Source: Pyronema omphalodes
Taxonomy: Eukaryota; Ascomycota; Pezizomycetes; Pezizales; Pyronemataceae
DNA length: 64,000 bases
NCBI GenBank assembly: GCA_024516155.1
Contig: JAJJXM010000001.1
Span: forward strand, 248,001-312,000
Direction: 5' to 3'
The notes under the pieces were generated by a model that had not been told where the DNA came from, made no database searches, and saw only the letters and a program-made list of their open reading frames with translations. Positions 32,233 to 42,793 of the stretch are shown here, one piece after another (the stretch's first letter is position 1; each line of letters starts with the position of its first letter). A program made the translations under genes and the position numbers.

Positions 32233-32797
32233 CTATGATTGCTGTGATGTCTATAATTTCCATGATTTCCATGATTTCAAGGGAACTAAACATTTGAACA
32301 TTTGAAGATTTGAAGATTTAAAGTTACAGTACACGTTTCTTATCGCAGCAGAAAGCCAGAAATTTCAGCGCATGTAACTCATGGTAACCAACCAGCATCT
32401 GAAGGCCGAGATAAAAAAATGGATAGGAGAAAATAGTTCCGATAATTGTTGGTTAGTTGGTTAGTTAAGATAACCGGGGGGGTTCGATTTCATTTCAATT
32501 TTCAGTTTCCAGTTTCAATTTCTTAAATCAGTAGCAAGGTAGGTAATTCAGAAGGTCAGAAGGCATGAAATAAGGGTTTCTGTTCTAAAACGACTCAAGC
32601 AGGGTTTAAAAGTTTAATTATAATAATTGTTAAGTCTTTATGATTTTTTAATTCCTTGATGCAAAGAAAATACAAATCAATGAAAAACATCATTTACTAT
32701 TTCTTTGGCAAAGCTCCTTTTCCTTGTTCCTGTCTTCCTGGCCACCACCATCACCCTACTACCCCGACTACAAGACACCAGAATTTCCAGCAACAAA

Positions 32798-33619
32798 CTA
32801 CTCCCGTTGTAAAATAACAAGCAAACCCATAACCGCCAACAAAGCCTTCTTCAACCAAGGATATTCCGATAACAGAATAGTAACGTAACCAACAAATGGA
32901 ATATAACCGATCACTGAACCAATAACTTCCTTTTCTCTATCAAGATAGAATTGGTTACGGGCGTAAAGTTCGGTGTCATCGGCATGGTTATTGTCGCCTT
33001 TAGTGAGGAGGTTGAGAGGAGTTTGTCTATCAGGAATTGAGAGGGTGGGGATTAATTTCGTTTTCATCATGGAAGTGGGGGTAACAGAGGGAACTTACTT
33101 TCCCTGATGTGTCCTAACGATTCTATGGACAATAGGAATCTCCTTTCCAACAACGTTATAAACCACGATTTCTCCAACCTGGGTTCCCTTAAATGTTGCG
33201 TTCTGGTGGAATGGAGGTCCTGCAATCTCGTTCATGCCTAGGTTTCGGTTCCAGAGGAATAGTAGGTCTCCTCGTTGGAAGGCGGGTTCCATACTGTGCT
33301 GCTGGTTAGTGAAGTTCTCGGTAGCTTATAGAGGCTGTTCATATCCTCGGAAAGTCCTGGGGGAGGGGTAGAGAGCTCATCTAGATCTAGTCGATCCCCC
33401 GCTGCACCCCCCCTCAAACGACAGACAGTAGTTTATAACATACCTTCCACTCAAAACCACGACAATAGGCGAGGGAGAATCCGCGGCGACAGAAAGCCCT
33501 TTCCATATCATAAAAGCAGACGCAAGAATCAACATAAAGTTCAACACCTGTCCTAATATCTGTCTCGGTTTCAGTCTTCGCAATTCCGACATTCCGAGTT
33601 GATCTAGTAGGGAATCCAT
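32798..33619 (-). CDS. SEC11: Signal peptidase I catalytic subunit
   Basis: Three exons, 33619-33444, 33293-33099 and 33026-32798, encode 199 aa with consistent phases. A membrane anchor at about 24-44 ([20 protein letters not shown]) is followed by the S26-family box [12 protein letters not shown], with catalytic Ser59. The His of IPIVHR (His115, replacing the bacterial Lys, as in eukaryotic Sec11) and KGDNN/ADDTELY (Asp135, Asp140-141) follow. The tail [15 protein letters not shown] to LLVILQRE matches the family. It cleaves signal peptides in the ER lumen as part of the signal peptidase complex. Oddities: a longer N-terminus than the usual about 10 residues, and an insert with an NAT sequon between LFLWNR and VGEIVVYN. 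The chosen start is the Met at 33619; an upstream in-frame Met at 33775 would add 52 His/Asp-rich residues and is less likely. Confidence 0.94.
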
Positions 33620-35180
33620 TTTGTTGTGTTGGGGCTCTGTTGTTTCGTTATTTAAATCCACACCGTGGCCTTGGTTGTCGTTGTCGTGGTTGTTTTCACC
33701 AATGTCAAGATGTGGAAATTCGTGGTGGTCGTGGTGGTGAGCGCGAGTTCCAGAGTTCCAGAGTTCGCGACACACTAGCGGCGATTGAGGACAGGTCGCA
33801 GCTTGAGCTTGCTAAGGTTGCTAGGTTGCTAAGTTGCTAAGTTGCTAGGTTGCTAGGCCGCTATGTAGGTCTGCCGGTCTCGGTCTCGGTCTGCTAGGTT
33901 GGTTGCAACTTGCCGGCCCTCAACTGCAGTCTGCGCGCGTATGTGTGTGTAACGGTGTAACCCAACCAGCCAAATGACAAAAGCGAGTTAGTAATTTCGT
34001 CCTTGGCACAGCCTTAAAGCTTATAAGGCTCGAGGATTTGAATTTCGAAGGATGAGGATGAGGATGTTGGCTGTAGGATATATGTAGCTTCGGGCAGGTT
34101 TCGGGGAGATGTGAAGGGTTGAGTTACTTCTGCTGCTGCTGCTGCTGCTGCTGCTGGGGGATTATGGATTCGCGGTTCTGAAAGAAATGGATTTGATCAT
34201 CGATTTTACAGTTTGTAACTCGAAGTTAGAAACATGAGATGTTTTGTTTATTATTTAAATACTCATGTATAAAAGAGAGAAATATAAAAGAGATATTTCA
34301 GTATATACACGCAAAAGAGCGCAACATTCTAGACAGGCGCACAGTGCCCCGAAATGAGGTGTATGACTATGGATGGCAACAACTACCCGCTCCGAGCCAA
34401 AAAAAAAAGAGGTCCTTCCTTCTCATGCCAGAGTCGTTAGCTTTTATAGGTCGCAGGGTCGCCGGGTCGCAGGTGGCAGCTCCTCGCTTGTAAAAAAAAA
34501 CTACCTTTACCTGCAGCTGATTCCACTGACATACTTTCAACACCTCGAAAATCCACATAGCAGCACAACATATCATCATATCACCAAACCGTATCGCCAT
34601 CTCTACCCCTCCTCCTCCGACTCACAACAAATCCGAAACTATCTACACGGTACACCTACACATACACAACAAACCAAAGCAATGGCAACACCTACAATCC
34701 CCGCACACCCCCGGAAATCAAGCGGCGACAAAAACTCCTTCGGAAGAATAGTAAGTCTGCTTTTTAATTTTAGATTTCTTTTTTTCTTTCCTATCTGAAG
34801 ATCTTTCACGAGCGCAATGCACGGGAGACCCGGGAGATCTAGGAGATCTACACCATAGGAGCTTCATGGATTCTTGGATCCCGGGGAGTTCGGGGATCTT
34901 TGGGACGTCGGGGATCTCACGCGTTGAGGTTTGGTCGCCGACCTGAACCAAAGATCCCCGAACTAGGAATTAGGAATTAGGAATTCGGGATTCCGAAATC
35001 AAGATTCAGATTCAGTCAGATTCAGTCAAATTCCCTCGTCACCAGAAAAAATACTGCCTACCTACCTACCTCATCCCCTCATCACCTCACCTGCCCCACC
35101 ATCTACACTTCCGTTGCACTTTATTACCCTTAACGAACCTACCCTACATTTTTTGGTTATTGTTATACTATACTATAATC
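33620..35180. other. Divergent intergenic region SEC11 / DUF3602 gene
   Basis: Contains a (CTG)8-9 microsatellite at 34131-34156 and several short direct repeats (GTTGCTAG near 33815-33860). A possible spliced micro-ORF is described at 34682. No other gene is seen. Confidence 0.45.
34682..34842 (+). CDS. Possible spliced small ORF (36 aa)
   Basis: ATG at 34682 opens MATPTIPAHPRKSSGDKNSF and ends at a GTAAGT donor (34751). A pyrimidine-rich intron ends CTGAAG at 34800, and the frame continues IFHERNARETREI to a stop at 34840-34842. The phases agree. It could be a real small protein, a spliced upstream ORF of the DUF3602 gene, or chance. No family is recognised. Confidence 0.25.
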
Positions 35181-36045
35181 ATGAGTCCGAATCATAGTCT
35201 TCCATATGCTAATGAACGACAGATGAGCCATGGTATGTTACTTTATTTTACGCATGGATAGATACCTTTTGCCATTCACGCTGTGGACTTTACTACTGGG
35301 TTTTGCTGGTTGAGTTCCCCGGACTCATTGGGCTGCCCGGGGAACCAGCTTCCCCGAGCCCACCAGCTTCCTCTCCCCCTCCCCCTCCCCTCCTGCATAA
35401 CCCACTAACCCCCCCCAGGCCGCGGCGGCGCCGGCAACATACGCCCCGACCACGCCCCACAAGAAACCGAATCCGAGATCCGAATCCCAACACTAAAAGC
35501 ACCCATCTACACGACCGGTCGCGGGGGGTCCGGTAACATGGCACAAAACGATCCCAAGAACCCACAAACCGCCCGGAAAGCACAAGATGTTGAAAGTGAT
35601 CCACCGAGGGCGATTAAGAGTGTTGTGCATGGAGGTAGAGGGGGTGCGGGCAATGTTGTTCCCCCTTTGGCTGAGGAGGAGGAGGAACGGTTTGAGGTGG
35701 AGAGATTGAGGAGGTTGGAGGAGAGGGGGTGTAGGTGAGTGGAAAAAAGAGTGAGGGGGGGGGGGGGGTTGAGGGGATGGGGGATGGGGGAGGGTTGAGG
35801 GGTTCTTGGAGGATGGGGGGGGGGGTATATGGGGGATATATGGCTAATGGTTGCTGATTTACAGGAATTGGGCGGAGAAAAGTAAGGATGCTATTATTAC
35901 GAAGATTAGAGGATCTGGATCTGCGACTGCGACTGCGAATACAGCTGGATCCGGAGCTGCAGCTGGATCCGCGACTAGAGCTGGAACTGGAACTGGAACT
36001 GGAGCTGCGGCCGGTGCTGCGGCGGGAGCTGGGAAAAAGGTATGA
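35181..36045 (+). CDS. DUF3602/Par32-like protein
   Basis: Three exons, 35181-35232, 35419-35734 and 35865-36045, encode 182 aa; phases 1 and 2 close correctly. The protein has three RGG(A/S)GN motifs (RGGAGNIRP, RGGSGNMA, RGGAGNVVP), the defining repeat of the fungal DUF3602 family, which includes yeast Par32. A Glu/Arg-rich helical stretch follows, then a low-complexity tail of Ala/Gly/Thr (GTGTGTGAAAGAAAGAGKK) coded by a near-perfect GGAACT/GGAGCT repeat. In yeast, Par32 is phosphorylated when TORC1 is inhibited and restrains ammonium transporters; a similar nitrogen-signalling role here is inference. Two G-rich tracts (about 35755-35830) lie in the second intron. Confidence 0.85.
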
Positions 36046-36727
36046 GGACGTTTTGGGGGTTATTGATTAGAAAGTTTTCCAGTTGTGGGGGCTTCGTTGG
36101 TGGTGGTGCGGGATGGGGTGAGTGAGTGAGTGGGAGGAGCTGTAGTGGAGGGAGCGGCAATAGGAGGGAGGGGGCGGCAGGGAGTCAAGAGGAACGGGAG
36201 AAGAGAAGGAGAAAGACGGGAAAGAAGGGATGGGATACTAGGATACTACATTGCATGTTTTTGGATTATTCGGACTATTTGGACTATTTGGACTATTGTT
36301 TCTGTTTCTGTTTGTTTTTTCGTTTCGTTTATTGTTTTTTGTTTATTGGGAATAATATCATCTATTGATTTTCTGGGAAGCATATCCATGTAAGAGCTTT
36401 GTAGTGAAATTAAGAAAAAATCAAAACAGAGGTACGAAACCTGAAGCCTGAAACCCGAAGCCTGAAGCCTGAAACCTGGAGTTCGAAGCCTGAAGTTTGA
36501 AGTTTAAACCAAACCACAAACCACAAACCACAAACCACAATCCACAATCCACAATCCAAATTTTTTATATCACACAATAAAACACAACTCCAAAAAGCGA
36601 AAAAGAAAAAGAAAAGTCACGAATATTATAAAAAACCGTAATAATTTGCTTTATCATAATTATCGTCTTTGTAACTAACTATAGTAAACAGCTGGATGCT
36701 GGATGCTGGACTTGGTGGGGAAAGCTG

Positions 36728-36850
36728 TTACTGAATGGTAATGGTAATGGTAATGGTATTGGTAATGGTAATGGTATTGGTATTGGTAATGGTAATGGTA
36801 ATGGTATTGGTAATGGTAATGGTAATGGTAATGGTAATGGTATTGGTAAT
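36728..36850. repeat. Hexanucleotide array GGTAAT/GGTATT
   Basis: About 20 units mixing GGTAAT and GGTATT. Confidence 0.93.
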
Positions 36851-37416
36851 ACCGGCACCAACATCATGATATTGGATATATAGGTATATGTATATGTATA
36901 CGTATACCTATACACAATCATCTCATCTGGTAAGCGAAGGGTTTGGATGGAGATTATGATGGAGATGCTGGATGCTGGATGGAGATGCTGGATGCTTTAT
37001 GCTTGGTTATTGGTTGGAGATGCTTGATTCTTGATTCTTGATTCTTGATTCTTGATTCTTGATTCTTGATTCTTGATGCTTTCTGCTTGATTATTAGATG
37101 TTATATATATACATCCTACCTATCTCATTTCAGCTCAGCATGACTCAGTTTTAGAGTACATATAGAACATCCCGTAAGGCTATAGTATAGACACGCTATA
37201 CATAGCAACAATTTTTCTATTGCATTCCAGCGCATCTCTGCCTTTGTGATTGTGATTTCAGAGTTACAGCTTTGGATTCATTGTACGCCATTGTGCTTTT
37301 TGTTGGAAAATGTAATAGAAAAGGTTTTACTATAGCCTTATGGGAAGTTCGCCGGTGATCGGTGATGGGTGACTGGCGTTGATGGGGGTGATGGGTGATG
37401 GGGTTGATGGGGGTGA

Positions 37417-37417
37417 T

Positions 37418-37507
<90 letters not shown>

Positions 37508-37588
37508 GTTATGATGGATTATGATGGGTTATGATGGGTTATGATGGGTTATGATGGGTTATGATGGGTTATGATGGGTTATGATGGG
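37417..37588. repeat. Two adjoining minisatellites (7 bp, then 10 bp)
   Basis: About 12 copies of CTATGGA flow directly into about eight copies of GGGTTATGAT. The shared GGNTTATG-like core suggests one array arose from the other. Confidence 0.9.
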
Positions 37589-38472
37589 TTGGTTCAGTTT
37601 TTTTTTTGAAGGGGGATTGTTTTTGTTTTTCATGAGGGCTCGGGAATTGCAAGTTGGGGGTTGGGGGTAGGGGGTGGGTTTGATATACCACAGCCATGAC
37701 CTGCAAGTATCACTGCAACAAATAACTGCAACAAATAACTGCACCAAACACCAAGACCAACAAGTAAGTAAGTAAGAACAATATTGAGTAAAAATTGAAG
37801 TAAATTCAGAATTGAGAGTTACATCCCATCTCATCCCATCCCATCCATGCATACCATACCAGATACCAGATACCAGATATCCCCCCCTCTCTCTCCTCCC
37901 CTCATTCCTTTCTATCGTTACAACTTACAAGTCCCTTCCAATCCAACCCAATCCAATTCAATCCAATTTAATCCCAAGACATACTTTTTTTTTTCAAGAT
38001 CCACCGCCCCCCCAAAAGAAACTACCCCATGCATCAAACCAAAGCAAAAAAAAAAAAAAACGATAGACTCCCCAATAAAAAAAAAACAAGATCCCATCTA
38101 GAACAATACAAGAAACGAAAATAAGAAAAGAAAAACCCTTCATAAGGAAAAAAAAAGAAAAGAAAAAGAAAAAAGGAAAAAACAAAAAAAAAACACCCCA
38201 CCCAACTTGACAAAGCTTCATGAATACTATATCGTACAAAGGAGGAAAAAAAAGTTAAAAACAAGAACGAAAAAAACAAATATGGAGTGGAATATCTGAT
38301 GTGATGTGATCTGATGTAGTAATAGTAGTAGTGATAATAATAAAAACAGCGTAATAGTCAGTTACTTTTTTTTTCCTCCCGCTTTTTGAACTATGTCCTA
38401 TGTTGGATGAGTTCTCGTATTCGCTGTTTTTAATGTCGTCGATAAATCGTGTAGTATCGAGTCGTGATAGAA

Positions 38473-39775
38473 TTACGCCTTTTCTCCGAGGAGACGGAGG
38501 ATCGCTTCGTACATACCGAACATGATCGCCGCACTAGGAACGACACGAAGCTGCGGGTTATGTTAGTAAATACTTCCTCTCCGTGGAATTATTAGGTGAC
38601 TCACCAAGTGTGGACTCAATCCTCCGTACATGCTCACAATACCCTCCTCCTTCCAGACCGTCTTGAAACAGTGGATCAATCCTCTGTACTTTAACCTTCC
38701 GTTGGTCATAGGTCTCTGTCTCAGCCTCGTACGGACAACCTCGTGGGGGTATGTCAAACACGCCGCAAACAACTTTGCCGCACCAGCAGCTCCAAGCTTT
38801 CCACCGGTATCCACAAAGTTATCCCAGCTTGTTAATTCCTTTCCATCATCCAAAATAGCTTGTTTCCTTGCGGCCAAATGTGTCTTCATCCTCTCGTAAA
38901 GAACCCATTGTAGCGTAGATTCCGCAACTCCTAAGTAACTGGCCGAAAGTCCACGGTATAAACCTCTAATTCCCTCCTCTCCTACAACTTGTCTAACACA
39001 ATCGAACGAGTTTTTGTATTGCCTAGACTTTCCTGCCACTCCGGAAGTTTCCTTATCCAGTTGTAAACGAGTTTTGACGAGCCAAATAGGGTTGGTGGCA
39101 GTTCCAGTAACGAAACCAGCGCAAGCCGCTGCTCCGAGGTGAACCAATGGGGATTCCTGTCCGCCGTTGAATTTCTCTGCGATGATGCGCTTTCCGTTTC
39201 CGTAGGTGTAAAAGTTGATAGCGCGAGCCGGTACGACACCAGAAAGGTTAGGACCAAGACCTTTAAAAAGACCGCGCCAACCCTCGTTACGTCCAACGTC
39301 ACTATTAAAATTTAGTTAAACTTCTCAATTCCTTCTTAATATATCGACCGGGTTTCCCCGCTCCGCCGATCAACACGTGGTAAAACATACCCAAGGATTT
39401 GAAACGTCTCCTGGAAGTGTCTGAAGCCCTGGCGAAGAAGTCCGGAGTCCGCGGGAAGCTGAGCTTTGCGCGCATCTAGCTGGTGCTTGTAAAAATCGCT
39501 CTGAAGACGGGTCTTGACGACATCAAGAGGAGAGGTAAGGAAGGTTGAAGTCATTCCTCCGGTACTGCAGTGGGGTCAGTAACATGGCGGGGTAGAGACG
39601 TAGAAAGCAGGCGAACGGACGCTCCAGCAACAAAGTGAGCCCATGGCTTAGCTTCTCCCTTCTTAATTTCATGAGGAGGTTCGACGACTCCGACCTCACG
39701 GGATATAGGAAGATGGTCTGCGGCGGAGGGAGTGAGGTGGATCGGGTGCTTCGTTGAAGCAGCCTGGGCGGTCAT
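38473..39775 (-). CDS. RIM2: Mitochondrial pyrimidine nucleotide carrier
   Basis: Four exons, 39775-39621, 39564-39391, 39301-38605 and 38550-38473, encode 367 aa, all in phase. Three mitochondrial-carrier repeats are visible by their signatures: SPLDVVKTRLQSDFY, TNPIWLVKTRLQLD and YPHEVVRTRLRQRP. Typical helix blocks such as VAGATGGMTSTF, FYTYGNGKR and AAIMFGMYEAILRLL are present. The NPIWLVKTR second repeat and the YPHEVVRTR third repeat are those of the Rim2/SLC25A33-36 group, which exchanges (deoxy)pyrimidine nucleoside triphosphates for monophosphates across the inner membrane and supports mtDNA maintenance and iron handling. The N-terminal about 45 residues are polar and variable, as in the family. 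The first intron uses a GTCCGT donor. Confidence 0.93.
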
Positions 39776-40268
39776 TGTTGTATTTTCTCAATATGAAAAA
39801 GATTGAATTAATGTTTTCCGGAATTCCGTCCGATGTTCCGTCTTAAATTGAGGCCGTAATTATAACGTTATCTGAGGTTGTGGGGTGTTGATGTGGAAGG
39901 CGAGCTCGCGGCGGCGAGGAAGAGCGGATTCAAAAAAAATTATTGACGTTTGTAGGCTCTGCAGTCGCACTAAACTCATCTCGGCTACCGCATGTTACAC
40001 GAGTGATGTGCGGTGGCCCGCATGGTACGCTAGAGAGGCGGATATCCGATGCGATGGGCTTGGGTTTGGTACGCTATGGCAAACGGGAGACGATGTTTGG
40101 GAAACAGGTTTGTTTGAAGCCACGACGCAAACTGTATTTTCATAAGAATTTTCCCCAATTATATTTAATTCTGGTTACTGAAGCAGCAGAAACTCCATCG
40201 TATTCTACAGAAAATCCAAAGTATGTTTATGAATCCACTCAAAAAGCACCATCCAAGTGTTTACAATC
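39776..40268. other. Intergenic between two minus-strand genes
   Basis: Promoter region of RIM2 and 3' region of the 38B-like gene. No gene is seen. Confidence 0.4.
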
Positions 40269-41449
40269 TCACTTCTTCTTAATCCAATCTGCCCGTAAAT
40301 CAACTCCTCCCCCACCGTCTAGATCTTCTAATGTCTTTCCCCGGTCCCACTCTCGAGTAGCTCCCTTCTTAGTCCACTTAAGGTTTGCTTCGTTCTTTAT
40401 ATCGTTGTTTTCCCAAGCTTTAATAAAGTCGTCGCTGAATCCGGCACTGCGCATTCGCTCAGCTCCCTGTTGCTTCCATTTTTGCCTGTCTCTATAGGCT
40501 TCTACCGCATCGTTGAAATCATCATTTCCCTCTAAATCAATCTGTACATCTAGCGCGGGGTCATATGTAGAGAGAAACCGCGAATCCATTGCCGACTGCC
40601 CAGTAGCGCCTCGCCCCCTCGTCTGCGGCTTTGGTGGTGGCGCGGGTCCACAGATTTCGTCCAGAGGATCCGAAAACGCCGTAGAAGTAGGAGTTTCCGG
40701 TGTATCACGGTCTTCAGTTTGCTTTCTCTTTCCCCGTGACGAGCTTCTATGCCTTCTACTTCGCTCCTTATCTCGTCTCTCATCATGATCGTTGCGGCGG
40801 CTGCGTTTGTCGTCATCTTTAGATCTCGACCGACTTCGTCTACTCCGACGACTGCGCCTTTCACGTCCGTCTTCGCGTGATCTTGATCGGCTGCGTTTCC
40901 GCCGTTCCCGGTCGTGGTCTCTTCGTCTACTACTGTGATGGTGCCGAGTTTTGCTTCGGTCTGATGACCTAGATCTTGAACGTGATCTCCGTCGGCTCTT
41001 TTTCTTGTCGTCCCCCCTGTGTCCATGGCGGTCTTTTGATCTCGAGCGATGCCGACTCCTTCGTCTCCGGTGACGGCTTCGCTCCTCGTCCGGGGATCTA
41101 GATCTATCGTCACGTCGCCTTGGTGATGGAGATCTCGATAAACGGCCATCTACTTTATTCTGTAGGCGTTTTAAACGAGCTTTTGCCTCTGCGGCTTCTT
41201 TCGCTATGAGCGCGGTATTATGAGAGTCGACATCGCGGACGATATTCCTGAGGAAGCGAGTATTGGGCTTCGGAGCTGATCCTGTAGATCTGCGCTGTCA
41301 TTTGGTGGTGCGCAGCTGTAGTCGGTGGTGGGTATTTACCTGGAAGGCAGAAGACCCGAGAGACCGTGAAGCTGGTAGGTGTTTGTTCTAGTTTTTGCTT
41401 CTTTTTTCAGGAGGTTGGCGACAAAATCATCGTCATCTAGAGGATCCAT
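40269..41449 (-). CDS. RS-rich, pre-mRNA-splicing factor 38B-like protein
   Basis: Two exons, 41449-41340 and 41289-40269, encode 376 aa with matching phase (junction SR|STGSAPKPNTRFLRNIV). The N-terminus (MDPLDDDDFVANLLKKEAK, then TYQLHGLSGLLP) and PNTRFLRNIVRDVDSHN are conserved in a fungal family annotated as 38B-like. A long Arg/Ser/Asp-rich region (about 105-240) carries RS, RRSRSR and KDDD repeats. The C-terminus has a conserved acidic/aromatic module (FSDDFIKAWENN, WTKKGATREWDRGK). An RS protein with these ends fits a role in spliceosome assembly, in the nucleus. The name rests on resemblance to that family from memory; direct function is inferred. Confidence 0.75.
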
Positions 41450-42793
41450 GGTGTTGGTCGTGTGAGCGCTGGGCGTGAGAGTGTGGAGAGTTTAGGTGGG
41501 TTTCCAAGGGTTCGTGATGCTAGGGAAGGTAGAGAAGAGTTCGAGAAGTCGATCAGCTAGCTTGAAAACCAAACAAGAACCCTATGAAACATATGCGGAT
41601 GGAAAGTTTCTCCCGGATGTATGTGTTTAAGCCGCTTCTGAGTTTAATTTCGTCATTTCAGTGCAGTTGCTGCTGTTCAACGCAGAATCACTGACTATCA
41701 CACCATGACCAATCATACGCGTACCTGACCCGCCGATTGGACTGTCTCAACTGGGCTCTCGGACCGATAGCTTGGCTCTGCCGACGGCACCTCTATCGAT
41801 TAACAGTAAGGAAGAGTACGTAAGTGGCTGTTACCGGTGGGTGGGGGAAAAAAAAAGGGACGTGCATTATTTTGAAGATTTGGACATTCCGGAATTATTA
41901 AAAAGAGAGTTTTTGGATTTTAGAAGTTCTGGGGTATTAAAAACGGGAGTCTTCAGATTCTAAAAAAAAAGCCTTCAAAGTAATCAAAAAACGAGAGTTT
42001 TAAGAATTCAAGAATTCCAAATCATCAAAACGAGAGATTTCATGATTCTAGAAAGACTCGTAATTCAGACAGAGGTGAAACGTCCCCGGTGGGAAAACAG
42101 AAAAAGACTCCAAATGTACAAGGGCTTCGACGGCCTGAATATATATGCATGATTCAAACCAAAAAAATACAAGGGCTTCGTAACACCCAGTCTCAGTATG
42201 TATCTGTATGTAAATATTCACATTCAGTATCAGAGACTCTGATTATTGTAACATCAGGCGAACCTGGTCCTTGAGTAAAGGTTACAGACACAGTTTCAAT
42301 ATCGTGAATAGAATATACACATATAGACAGTGAGATTCTTCTAAGCATAGACAGGGAAGCCACATTCGTATGTAATTCTGAGTCCTGTCTCTCTACCACT
42401 CAGCTTTTGTTGCCACCGTGGTGCTGTGAACCATAGCTGTATACAATCCCGTAGAAGCACGCACCAAGGAGGTTAACTCGGATAGCTACCGTGTCTACTG
42501 CAACGTGCTTAACTCGGGGAAGCTTCTCTTCTTTCCTTCCTTCCTTCCTAGCAAAAAGTCAACACACTTCAACCATCCCCCCTCCCCATCTCCCTGAGAT
42601 CTCCGCTTTGTCGCCCGAGTCGAGTAACAAATCCCATTCGGCCATAACTACCCCGTTGGGACCTATTCGTTTCGCTCTGTCGCGCTGTTCCATGAGAGCT
42701 ACACACGACGTTTAGCGCACACGAACGACTCCCCAGTCGACAATCACGACAACTCTACACAGCCGCGTAATACCGTAATCGCAAGCCGTCAAT
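41450..42793. other. Divergent intergenic region 38B-like / KEX2
   Basis: No gene supported. It has AT-rich direct repeats around 41940-42060 and two copies of ACAAGGGCTTCG (about 42119 and 42170). Confidence 0.4.

Larger units (their letters stand above)
36046..38472. other. Intergenic with many simple repeats
   Basis: No gene is seen. Tandem arrays include an 8-bp ACCACAA(A/T) repeat (36507-36556), a hexamer GGTAAT/GGTATT (36728-36850), a 7-bp CTTGATT repeat (37027-37076), a 7-bp CTATGGA repeat (37417-37505) and a 10-bp GGGTTATGAT repeat (37505-37588). Poly-A-rich sequence from 37985 to 38280 produces spurious Phe-rich ORFs on the minus strand. Confidence 0.85.

Noticed and set aside
31096..32297. 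Long ORFs of 118-175 codons on both strands
   Set aside because: Open only because 5- and 8-bp tandem repeats lack stop codons in several frames.
33620..33775. 52-residue His/Asp-rich N-terminal extension of SEC11
   Set aside because: Composition differs from the family N-terminus; the Met at 33619 gives a normal anchor.
37994..38279. Phe-rich minus-strand ORFs
   Set aside because: Translations of a poly-A-rich stretch.
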